From assembly GCA_964469565.1 (NCBI GenBank), contig CAYXZD010000001.1, positions 682,001 to 746,000 on the forward strand: 64,000 nucleotides of DNA, written 5' to 3'. A program made the position numbers and the translations under genes. The notes under the pieces are model-generated. The model had not been told where the DNA came from. It ran no database searches and saw only the letters and a list, made by a program, of their open reading frames with translations. Below are positions 43,675 through 51,243 of this stretch, piece by piece. This stretch comes from GCA-2720975 sp964469565. Lineage in GTDB: Bacteria > Planctomycetota > UBA1135 > GCA-002686595. Position 1 is the first letter of the stretch, and each line of letters begins with the position of its first letter.

Positions 43675-43680
43675 TAGAAT
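43675..43680 (+). promoter_or_regulatory. Candidate -10 element before the ABC-2 operon
   Basis: TAGAAT at 43675-43680 lies 29 nt before the ATG of the first ATPase gene, with TTGCCC at 43650-43655 as a possible -35 (19-nt spacing). The hexamer resembles TAGACT/TAGGAT upstream of other rightward genes in this window. Confidence 0.35.
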
Positions 43681-43708
43681 AGGGTTGCACTCGCTGCTCG
43701 ACCTGCCC

Positions 43709-44665
43709 ATGACCGATCACGTCTTCTCCCTGTCCAACCTTGTCAAGCACTACGGCAAGGTACGAGCGCTGGACGGGATCAGCCTCGAAGTCCCGCCTGG
43801 GCCTGTTGGCCTGCTCGGACCCAATGGTTCAGGCAAGACCACCATGCTCAAGCTCCTCTTGGGTTTGCTGATTCCCTCGCGGGGTGAGTGTGAAGTCTTA
43901 GGGTTCTCACCCGCCCGGAGTACGGACCGGCTAGCCGTCCGCAAGGTGATTGGCTACATGCCCGAAGGTGATTGCCTTCTGCCCGGCATGGACGGTATTG
44001 AATTGGTCGCCACCCTCGCGCGCATCACCGGGCTGAGCCAAGAGAATGCCATGACCCGCGCCCACGAGGTGCTGGATTACGTCCAGTTGGAGGAAGCTCG
44101 CTATCGCCCTCTCGCTGAGTATTCGACGGGCATGAAGCAGCGGCTCAAACTAGCCCAGGCCCTGGTGCATGACCCCGCACTGCTGCTCTTGGATGAACCC
44201 ACAAACGGGCTCGACCCCAAGGGTCGCAAACACATGTTGGACCTGGTGGAAGACCTCGGTCGTAATCAGGGCAAGAATGTCGTGCTCTGCTCCCACCTCC
44301 TTCAGGACGTGGAACGAACCTGTGATCACATTGTTGTCCTGCACGCAGGCCAGGTTGTTGAACAGGGGAGAGTGGCTGACCTCACTGAATCCACCGGATC
44401 ATTGTTGATCGTGGATTTCGAGGGAGACGCCGATCGGTTCGCCCGAGCTCTGGGGGAGCAGAACCTCCAATCCAGCACAGACGACACGGGCAAGCTACGC
44501 ATTCAATGGCCGACCGGATCCGAAGATGCCGATTCTCTGTTTGCCATCGCAGCCAGTGCGGATGTTTCCATCACCAATCTCGTCGAGCAACGATCCAGCC
44601 TCGAAGACGTTTTCCTACGGGCTGTGGGAGCGACATCGAGAGAGGATCAGGGGAAACAAGCATGA
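43709..44665 (+). CDS. ABC transporter ATPase of an ABC-2 type export system (1)
   Basis: The 318-residue protein has Walker A PVGLLGPNGSGKTTMLKLLLGLL, C-motif EYSTGMKQRLKLAQALV, Walker B LLLLDEPTNGLDPKGR and a normal H-loop, plus an about 90-residue C-terminal extension of the kind seen in drug/lipid exporter ATPases (from the GRVADLTESTGSLL region on). ATG 43709 is used; the earlier TTG 43685 is unlikely. Its stop overlaps the permease start (ATGA). First gene of a four-gene cluster. Confidence 0.9.
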   Translation: MTDHVFSLSNLVKHYGKVRALDGISLEVPPGPVGLLGPNGSGKTTMLKLLLGLLIPSRGECEVLGFSPARSTDRLAVRKVIGYMPEGDCLLPGMDGIELVATLARITGLSQENAMTRAHEVLDYVQLEEARYRPLAEYSTGMKQRLKLAQALVHDPALLLLDEPTNGLDPKGRKHMLDLVEDLGRNQGKNVVLCSHLLQDVERTCDHIVVLHAGQVVEQGRVADLTESTGSLLIVDFEGDADRFARALGEQNLQSSTDDTGKLRIQWPTGSEDADSLFAIAASADVSITNLVEQRSSLEDVFLRAVGATSREDQGKQA

Positions 44666-45567
44666 AGGCCTCCACCCACACTGAAATCTATCGCCCCTTT
44701 ACAGGCGGCCTGTTGAAACGCCCCATGCGCTGGCGCACCCTCGCGGAGTCAGCCCTACGGCTTGGCTTCCGGCGCAAGCTGCCCGCATTACTGCTCTTTA
44801 CCCCGGTCGCCATCGGCTGTGTCATCGCTTGCTTCAGAGTCTACTTCATGTTTTCCCTCCTTTCGGGGGATCTTGGGGACATCGATTCACCCCAAGCCAT
44901 GGGGATGAGCATGATGATCACTAACACTCTGGGCGATGTTGTTGAGAATATCTTTGAGTACGCCCAAGGCATGTCAATGTTCACACTGCTGATCATGACG
45001 TGGTATGGGGCGGGCCTCATCGCTGAAGACCGGCGCATGGGTGCCAACCTCCTCTATTTCTCTCGGCCCCTATCGCGCGGTGAGTATCTGCTAGGAAAGT
45101 TTGCGGGAATCTCCGCTTTCGGAACCATTGCTCTCCTGCTGCCCTGCTTGATGGTCTGCAACGTTGCCATCTTCACGTCCCCCGACTGGAGCTTTCTGCG
45201 TGAGCAGTGGGACGCCATTTTCAAGACGCTTGCCTTCTGCGCCATCTGGATTGGGACGATTGCGCTCATCGTCCTCACAATTTCAAGTCTCCTGACTCGC
45301 AAGACCCACGCACTCATCGCCGTCATGGGCAGCATTATCTTGTCCACTGGGCTCTCTGAGGTCTTGGCCAAGTTGTTCAACCAGAAGCACTTCTCCCTGC
45401 TCAATCTCTTTGAAAACTTCGCTCGGCTTGGAGAGTGGATGTTCGACCGCTGGGGTCACCGCCGCGAAGTCACCATCGACCAGACGTTTCTGACCCTCGG
45501 TTGTCTCTGGCTTGCGTGCGGCCTCATCCTTACCCTGCGAGTCCGTAAGCTGGAGGTTGTTGCATGA
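44662..45567 (+). CDS. ABC-2 type permease (1)
   Basis: A 301-residue membrane protein with six hydrophobic helices (for example around 47-67, 102-124, 148-175, 197-225) and the ABC-2-type segment LIAEDRRMGANLLYFSRPLSRGEYLLGKF, in which the E..xG...Y..SRP motif faces the cytoplasm. It starts in an ATGA overlap with the ATPase and itself overlaps the next ATPase start by 4 nt, so it is the direct partner of that ATPase pair. Confidence 0.88.
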   Translation: MKASTHTEIYRPFTGGLLKRPMRWRTLAESALRLGFRRKLPALLLFTPVAIGCVIACFRVYFMFSLLSGDLGDIDSPQAMGMSMMITNTLGDVVENIFEYAQGMSMFTLLIMTWYGAGLIAEDRRMGANLLYFSRPLSRGEYLLGKFAGISAFGTIALLLPCLMVCNVAIFTSPDWSFLREQWDAIFKTLAFCAIWIGTIALIVLTISSLLTRKTHALIAVMGSIILSTGLSEVLAKLFNQKHFSLLNLFENFARLGEWMFDRWGHRREVTIDQTFLTLGCLWLACGLILTLRVRKLEVVA

Positions 45568-46487
45568 GCGCGGTCATTCACGCACACGAACTCGGCCGCT
45601 GGTATGGCCAGGTCATCGGGCTCAATGACCTCAGCGTTGAGATTCCTGCTGGCATCACAGGGCTGGTGGGCCCCAATGGGGCTGGCAAGTCCACTTTCAT
45701 GAAGCTCATTGTGGGCGAGATGCGTCCATCAAGAGGCCGGCTCCAAGTTCTGGGTCACGAGCCCTTTGCCAACGGCGACCTGTACACCCAGCTGGGCTTT
45801 TGCCCCCAGCAAGACGCACTCTACGACGGGATGACGGGACGCGAGTTTGTCACCTATTGCCTTCGCTTGGCGGGGATGTCCCGTGCCGATGCGGGCCGGC
45901 GTGCGGTTCAGACACTCGAAAGGGTGCACCTGAGCGAAGCCATGGACAGGACATTGGCCGGCTACTCCAAGGGAATGCGCCAACGCGCAAAGCTCGCCCA
46001 GGCCTTTGCTCACGAGCCTAAGCTAATCATCGCCGATGAGCCGCTGACAGGTCTTGACCCCATTGCAAGACACCAAGTCATGGAACTGTACCGTGAGCTG
46101 GGAGAGTCGGGAACGAGCCTGCTGATTTCCAGCCATGTCCTGCATGAAGTGCAGAGCCTCACTGAGCGGATCGTGCTCATTCACCGGGGACGCCTCCTCG
46201 CACAGGGGTCGGTGGGAGACGTGCGCACCCTGCTTTCTAAGCACCCAAGAAAAGTCAGTCTAACAGCACGCGAGCCGCGCAGACTCGGACGGGAACTGTT
46301 AGCCATGGAGCATGTGCATAGCGTCGTCGTGGACGCGGACCGGGGCAGTGTCAGTATTGAAACCCGCGACATTCAGGCACTTCACCGGGACCTGCCCACC
46401 CTGGCCAGCCAAAGTCGGTGCGGGGTGCGTAGTCTGGTGAGCTCCGACGCTAGCCTCGACGCAGTCTTTGACTATCTCGTGGAGTAA
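45564..46487 (+). CDS. ABC transporter ATPase of an ABC-2 type export system (2)
   Basis: The 307-residue ATPase has Walker A TGLVGPNGAGKSTFMKLIVGEM, C-motif GYSKGMRQRAKLAQAFA, Walker B LIIADEPLTGLDPIARHQ and the H-loop SSHVLHEVQ. It is distinct from the first ATPase of the cluster. Four genes overlapping or nearly touching indicate one transcript; the pairs are probably two related exporters or one heteromeric machine. No substrate is shown. Confidence 0.9.
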   Translation: MSAVIHAHELGRWYGQVIGLNDLSVEIPAGITGLVGPNGAGKSTFMKLIVGEMRPSRGRLQVLGHEPFANGDLYTQLGFCPQQDALYDGMTGREFVTYCLRLAGMSRADAGRRAVQTLERVHLSEAMDRTLAGYSKGMRQRAKLAQAFAHEPKLIIADEPLTGLDPIARHQVMELYRELGESGTSLLISSHVLHEVQSLTERIVLIHRGRLLAQGSVGDVRTLLSKHPRKVSLTAREPRRLGRELLAMEHVHSVVVDADRGSVSIETRDIQALHRDLPTLASQSRCGVRSLVSSDASLDAVFDYLVE

Positions 46488-46489
46488 GC

Positions 46490-47341
46490 ATGGGACACTT
46501 TATTCAGACCACCATGCTCCTGATGCGAACGCACCTCTTCGCGCTCGTGTTTTCTCGCAGATTTGTGATCTGCTTGCTGCTCGCCAGTGCACCCGTGATC
46601 ATTGCCTGGTTTGCCGGGACCTACCAGGATGCGGAGGAGGTTGTATCGATGCTGGGGCTGATGATGATCCTCGGGGTCGTGGCACCCCTGCTCTCACTGG
46701 CCGCCGGATCCTCTGTCGTGACCGAGGAGATCGAGAGTCGCACGATCACGTATATCTTCACTCGTCCCTGCCCGCGCGGGGCGTTTTTCGTCGGTCGTCT
46801 CCTCTCCAGTTCACTTCTCAGTTCGGTTCTCCTAGCCCTCTCAAGCCTAGGCGTGGTCTGGGCGGCGACCTATTCACGCGGGGGGCAAGATGACCTGCGC
46901 AGGGTCTGGGAGCACAGGCCCAAGAAGGGCTCAGGCCCCAAGATGGTTGAGATTGTGCGTGCACTTCCCGATGACCTCGCTCTACATCTCGTGTGCGCTG
47001 GGGCCCTCGGAGCTCTCATCTACACGCTCATCAGCGCCGGACTCGGCGTGTTCTTCAAACGTGCCATGATTGCATGCCTTGGCTACACCTTTGCCATTGA
47101 GGGGTTCTTGGCCAACATTCCAGGATCCACTCAGAAGCTCTCCGTTCAGTTTTACCTGAGGAGCATTCTCACGGGTGGACCTCAAATCGAAGAAAGCCCT
47201 TTCGATTTCGTTCCCATGCTTGGGGAGGTAGAACTCTACTCACCCCAGGCCGCCGTGACCCACTTGGCTGGCATCTATGCGGTACTTCTACTCATCAGCG
47301 TAGTCGGCATACGAAGGCGTCAGTACATGCTGACCTCGTGA
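46490..47341 (+). CDS. ABC-2 type permease (2)
   Basis: The 283-residue protein has about six hydrophobic helices and the ABC-2-type motif SVVTEEIESRTITYIFTRPCPRGAFFVGRLLSS. A soluble loop (about 120-155) rich in Arg/Lys separates two helix groups. It starts 2 nt after the second ATPase. Same type as the permease at 44.7 kb but clearly diverged. End of the four-gene operon. Confidence 0.88.
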   Translation: MGHFIQTTMLLMRTHLFALVFSRRFVICLLLASAPVIIAWFAGTYQDAEEVVSMLGLMMILGVVAPLLSLAAGSSVVTEEIESRTITYIFTRPCPRGAFFVGRLLSSSLLSSVLLALSSLGVVWAATYSRGGQDDLRRVWEHRPKKGSGPKMVEIVRALPDDLALHLVCAGALGALIYTLISAGLGVFFKRAMIACLGYTFAIEGFLANIPGSTQKLSVQFYLRSILTGGPQIEESPFDFVPMLGEVELYSPQAAVTHLAGIYAVLLLISVVGIRRRQYMLTS

Positions 47342-47466
47342 CTTGCAGCCCTTGCAAGGGGCAGGACCCTTGGACGGGTTTCTCAGCGCTGTGCTTGTTC
47401 GCAAGACCCTGGATCTGAGGGGCACCCTCTTTTTGCCGCGACAGTCATTTTTGCCGACGATCATGG

Positions 47467-47490
47467 CCCTGTCCCCTGAGTTGGACAGGG
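47467..47490. terminator. Hairpin after the ABC-2 operon
   Basis: CCCTGTCC (47467-47474) and GGACAGGG (47483-47490) form a perfect 8-bp stem with an 8-nt loop, 126 nt after the last permease stop. No U-run follows. It may end or attenuate the operon transcript. Confidence 0.4.
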
Positions 47491-47561
47491 AGAACGCTGT
47501 ACGGGACACACACCGACCGCATCCCTAGCCAGTGCCCCATGCCTGTTGGGCTCCTATGAGG

Positions 47562-47592
47562 AAAAAACGGCCTCCTAGGGGTCTAGGGGCCG
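47562..47592 (-). terminator. Terminator-like hairpin oriented for leftward transcripts
   Basis: CGGCC(T)CCTAG (47568-47578) pairs with CTAGGGGCCG (47583-47592) in a 10-bp stem with one bulged base. On the minus strand the stem is followed by six U residues (from the AAAAAA at 47562-47567), the form of an intrinsic terminator. No minus-strand gene ends near here. Confidence 0.55.
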
Positions 47593-47615
47593 AATAAATG
47601 CACAGTGCAAACCCC

Positions 47616-47632
47616 TGGCATAGTTTGTGCAA
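47616..47632 (+). promoter_or_regulatory. Sigma-54-type promoter candidate
   Basis: TGGCATAGTTTGTGCAA at 47616-47632 has the GG and GC elements exactly 10 nt apart, as in the -24/-12 consensus TGGCAC-N5-TTGCA. It is followed by the small secreted-protein gene, with a strong AAAAGGAG ribosome site at 47706-47713. An 11-bp palindrome lies just upstream (47599-47609). Confidence 0.5.
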
Positions 47633-47719
47633 ATCGAAAGGCTCACAACGTTCCGGTTCTATCTCCGCCGGCTACACCCGCGGATCCCCCCATGAGCCCC
47701 CACCCAAAAGGAGTCATTC

Positions 47720-48175
47720 ATGATCCCCATACTACGCAAGCACATCGTCTCCGCCGTCGCGCTGCTCGGCCTGTCCGCCAGTTCTCTTGCTTATGCGCCA
47801 ATCAATGCACCCCTTGCCACCGGTGCTCAAGTGGGGTTCGATCGATGCAACTCTAGCCGCAGCGGTATTTCGATTCAGCTGGGTAAGCTGCGCCTCCGCT
47901 TGGGACCCCAACGGACTGCTCGCTCTTGCTGCTCGACTCGTGCCGGTTATTACAAGACGGTTCAAAAAAAGGTCTGGGTGCAGGGTTGCGTCACGCGCAC
48001 TTGGGTCCCCGCTCAGTATCGCTGGCAGACTGGGAGCTGTGGGAACCTGGTGCAGGTCCTCGTACGAGCAGGGCACTACCAAACCCAACGCGGCCCTGGC
48101 CACTACGAGACGCGCACCCAACGAGTTTGGGTGGCGCCTCAACGAATCTGCCGCACACGGCGACACGGCTGCTGA
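47720..48175 (+). CDS. Small secreted cysteine-rich protein
   Basis: The 151-residue product has a clear signal peptide (about residues 1-24, cleavage near SLAYA) and seven cysteines in the mature part, often in Cys-Cys or Cys-Gly pairs. A repeated motif reads GYYKTVQKKVWVQGC, WVPAQYRWQTGSCG and GHYETRTQRVWVAPQR, an aromatic/basic pattern found in other planctomycete surface proteins. Residue composition is Arg-rich. I do not recognise an enzyme. The strong Shine-Dalgarno and the sigma-54-like promoter set it apart from its neighbours, which suggests regulated high expression. Confidence 0.75.
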   Translation: MIPILRKHIVSAVALLGLSASSLAYAPINAPLATGAQVGFDRCNSSRSGISIQLGKLRLRLGPQRTARSCCSTRAGYYKTVQKKVWVQGCVTRTWVPAQYRWQTGSCGNLVQVLVRAGHYQTQRGPGHYETRTQRVWVAPQRICRTRRHGC

Positions 48176-48245
48176 TTGAGTATCCGCCGCCCCAGCGCTC
48201 GGTTTCGAGACGGCGAGCACACGGGACGGAGATTCCGGTGCTGGC

Positions 48246-49841
48246 CTACTCCGGTCCGCGTTCCAACAGCAAGGTCTGATTGGGGCGCGGACTCTGTTCA
48301 GGATCGAGATCTACCGGCAGCAACCCTGGGCGGAGGATTCCGGGATGATCTTTGCGATACCGCTTGAGTGCACCCAGGCCCCCTGGAAACCACGCAGAAG
48401 CCAAGAATGTGGGCTTGTAGCGATTGAAAAACTCAGGCGGCACGGTTTTGTCGTGCCCGGGGGAAGTCGCTTGGGGCAGGGGGGCCCGCAGGGCAACCTC
48501 ACGCGTCACCAGACCATTGCGGTCATAGACGGTAAGCCCCGAATAAAAACCGACCCCTCCCACCGCACCCGTCACCACCGAGTCACCCGGCTCAGCCACC
48601 AGTTTCAGGGCCTTGCCGAGATCCACCCACTCACTCGCCTGCTCCCGCATGCGGAACCACTGCCCCCACTCTGAGCGCTCAAGGGCAGCGGGAGTGTTGT
48701 GGCGGAACCCAAAGGCAGTCCTCCAGCGCACGGGAAAAATGTCCGCATCCAGTGCGGGGGGCACAACTAATGCACAGCAAACCAAGGTGTAGATTCCAGC
48801 CCCAACAGGGCTGCCCTGCTCTTCCAAACCGCTCAATCCTGCACACAAGAGCAAAGCCACGAAGGGCAAAGCAGGCAAGGTAAAGCGGCCAAAGGCCATG
48901 AAGTCTCCACCTGTCAGAATCACGTGCAGACCCGTTCCCAAGATGACCCCAAGGGCCGCCCCCAGGTGACGCTCACGCCAACAGCGGGCGGAAGCCAGGG
49001 AAACAAACGCTAAGAACACACCAGGAAAGACGAGTAAGAAGTGCATCAAGTAGTTGTACCCACGCTCGCTCGCTCGCATGGAAATCCCCACCTTGGCCCG
49101 AGCCGTATTGGGCATCCAATCACCATAGAACCCGTGGCGCCAGAGCAGGTGCAGGCCCCAGGCACACAGGGAAATCCCGACGGCCGAAAGGAGAGGCTTG
49201 AGGCGCTGGCTCTGTTCCCCGGAATGCGCTCCTGCGATAGACCCGATGCAAGCTGGGCCAAGAACCCAAGCCACCCACCAAGCGCCATCCGCCCTCAGCA
49301 AGACCACCAGCACAGCAAGAGCACCCACCTTCCAGGTGCGCCCTTGCACATCAGGAAGCCAAGTCAGGGTGAACAACCAAAACACAGCTGCACAGAAAGG
49401 CATGGTGGCCATGCCTCCTGTAGCCCACACTCCAAGGGGCGGCAAACACCCAAGGAACAATCCGCCACCACACAGGGCAATGGGCCCATTGGCGATCATG
49501 CGCGAGCAATAGTGAACCCAGCCCACTGCTAAAGCCACCGCCGCGAGAATACTCAAACTCTGCGAGAACCAGACAGGCGATATCCCCACCTTGATTCCCA
49601 CCCCCATAAGGAACGCCCACAGAAATTCGCTATAGCCCTCGACGGGCGGCTGCACACCCGGGTTGAACACAAACCCCAAGCCCTTTGCCCAGTTGTCCGA
49701 ATACCGAAACGTGATGTAGGCATCATCGGAAACAAATGCGAACCGCCACACCAGCCAGGCTAGCGGAACAAGAATGGAGAAAAGTGCGGCGAAGCGCACG
49801 GACCTGGCCGCTCGCGCAGAAGGCGGAACTGGGGGTGTCAT
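48246..49841 (-). CDS. GT-C fold membrane glycosyltransferase-like protein
   Basis: The 531-residue protein has about 10-12 hydrophobic helices. Near the N-terminus stands FVSDDAYITFRYSDNWAKGLGFVFNPGVQPPVEGYSEFLW, a motif that precedes the first catalytic loop in a family of membrane glycosyltransferases (arabinofuranosyl/mannosyl types); here it is written in pieces of the motif only. The C-terminal about 120 residues are soluble, with VVTGAVGGVGFYSGL and YDRNGLVTREV. The sugar and acceptor are unknown. ATG follows the stop of the BNR-repeat gene with no gap. Confidence 0.7.
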   Translation of the reverse strand: MTPPVPPSARAARSVRFAALFSILVPLAWLVWRFAFVSDDAYITFRYSDNWAKGLGFVFNPGVQPPVEGYSEFLWAFLMGVGIKVGISPVWFSQSLSILAAVALAVGWVHYCSRMIANGPIALCGGGLFLGCLPPLGVWATGGMATMPFCAAVFWLFTLTWLPDVQGRTWKVGALAVLVVLLRADGAWWVAWVLGPACIGSIAGAHSGEQSQRLKPLLSAVGISLCAWGLHLLWRHGFYGDWMPNTARAKVGISMRASERGYNYLMHFLLVFPGVFLAFVSLASARCWRERHLGAALGVILGTGLHVILTGGDFMAFGRFTLPALPFVALLLCAGLSGLEEQGSPVGAGIYTLVCCALVVPPALDADIFPVRWRTAFGFRHNTPAALERSEWGQWFRMREQASEWVDLGKALKLVAEPGDSVVTGAVGGVGFYSGLTVYDRNGLVTREVALRAPLPQATSPGHDKTVPPEFFNRYKPTFLASAWFPGGLGALKRYRKDHPGILRPGLLPVDLDPEQSPRPNQTLLLERGPE

Positions 49842-51062
49842 CTAACTAGTGATTCCGAGAACTTCGAGGGAGTAGATTTCTGGCAGGTGGCTCACCAAGC
49901 AACGCCAGGAACGGCCCTGATTGAAGCTCCCCCATACCTCGCCTTGGCTGGTTCCCAAGTAGAGGCCGAGCGGATCATGAGCATCATGCGCCAAGGCCTG
50001 GCGCTTTACACTCCAGAAGGCATGCTCGCGGGGAAACCCGCGGTCTTGCCGTTGCCATGAGTGGCCCCCGTCAGAGGTCCGGTACAGGGCAGGGCGCCCC
50101 TCGGGAGCGGTGCGGGTCCAAGTCGATGTCGAATCATGGGGGAATACCCAAGCCGTATCGGGATCCCTTGGATGCGCTAGAAGGGCGAATCCACTGTCGC
50201 CGATCACGGCTGGTAACTGGGCCCCTACCCGTTGCCACGACCCACCCGGTTGATCGATCCGATACACACCCGTGCGGTTTTGCTGCCAGAGCCGGTCGGG
50301 ATTGGTAGGCGAGACGGCGAGCAGATGCGGGTCTTGGCCGTACTCGTGAAACACCTCGGGAGCACCCGCTTCGTGCGACTCATGTCGTTTCAGCTCCTCA
50401 AAAGACCTCACCGTTCCATGATTGAGTGGTGACCAAGTACGCCCCGCATTGTTCGACTCAAACACCCCCCCCGGAGACAGGGCCACGTAGAGGTGATGGG
50501 CGTCACAAGGGTCGACCCGCACCGAATGGCACGTCGGTCCATCGGGCGTGCTGTCTGCGGCCCCCCCGGTCCACTCATCGAATTGCGGATGCTGATTGAG
50601 CCCCGCCACGGGGCGCCAGGTGCGGCCGCCATTGCGAGACCGGAATAGGCCAGCGGGCGAGGTTCCGGCATACCAAACCCCTGGCTCTTGCGCGTGCCCA
50701 GGACTCAACCAAAAAACATGGTGAAGCTTGCGCTCGTGCAGGCCATTGGCTGGGAGTGCAAAGGCCGGTGGTTTTGCAAACTCAGAGAATGTACGCCCAC
50801 CATCATCGGAGCCTTGCAGGAAAGCGCCACGTTCGGCATCGAGGCAGGTCATCAAGACATGCTTGGGGGCTCGCGGATCGCTGACCCCATGATGAACGAC
50901 TTGGCCGAGGGCATGGGTTGCCTTCACCCTCCAATCCTTGCGTTCAGAATTGCACCCCAAGAGAAACGCACCCTTGCGGGTCCCCACAAAGATGCCCACC
51001 CGGCCGCGCTTGGCCCTTGGGACACGCAGCTTGTGTTTGGCTTGTGGTTGAGATCGAGGCAT
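49842..51062 (-). CDS. BNR/sialidase-like propeller protein
   Basis: The 406-residue product from ATG 51062 has a basic N-terminus and repeated Asp-box/BNR elements: GSDDGGRTFSEF, SRNGGRTWRPV, ESNNAGRTWSPL and TSDGGHSWQRQDRG, in a beta-propeller layout. It resembles the exo-alpha-sialidase-like and photosynthesis-assembly-type WD40/BNR proteins; catalytic Arg/Glu/Tyr residues of sialidases cannot be confirmed. No signal peptide is visible. TAG of this gene is directly followed by the ATG of the membrane glycosyltransferase, so they form an operon. Confidence 0.75.
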   Translation of the reverse strand: MPRSQPQAKHKLRVPRAKRGRVGIFVGTRKGAFLLGCNSERKDWRVKATHALGQVVHHGVSDPRAPKHVLMTCLDAERGAFLQGSDDGGRTFSEFAKPPAFALPANGLHERKLHHVFWLSPGHAQEPGVWYAGTSPAGLFRSRNGGRTWRPVAGLNQHPQFDEWTGGAADSTPDGPTCHSVRVDPCDAHHLYVALSPGGVFESNNAGRTWSPLNHGTVRSFEELKRHESHEAGAPEVFHEYGQDPHLLAVSPTNPDRLWQQNRTGVYRIDQPGGSWQRVGAQLPAVIGDSGFALLAHPRDPDTAWVFPHDSTSTWTRTAPEGRPALYRTSDGGHSWQRQDRGFPREHAFWSVKRQALAHDAHDPLGLYLGTSQGEVWGSFNQGRSWRCLVSHLPEIYSLEVLGITS

Positions 51063-51243
51063 GGGGAATGCGCGGCTGGGGGCGGCCCGTCGAAGTGGGG
51101 CCATCCTAGCGGCTCCCATCCTATCCAGCCCACCCCTTCCCTCACAGTCCAGCCAACTCGCCTACGCCCTAGGACCGAGGACAACCTCAATTGTGGAGCA
51201 CTCGCCCCGATTGGATCCACCCGAATAGACTACAACCTGCCCC

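Larger units (their letters stand above)
47342..47719. other. Long intergenic region, regulatory rather than coding
   Basis: No gene can be supported in this stretch. It contains a 12-bp palindrome CCCTTGCAAGGG (47349-47360), two hairpins, a sigma-54-like promoter and an 11-bp palindrome TGCAC-A-GTGCA (47599-47609), and separates the ABC-2 operon from a small secreted-protein gene. Confidence 0.5.
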
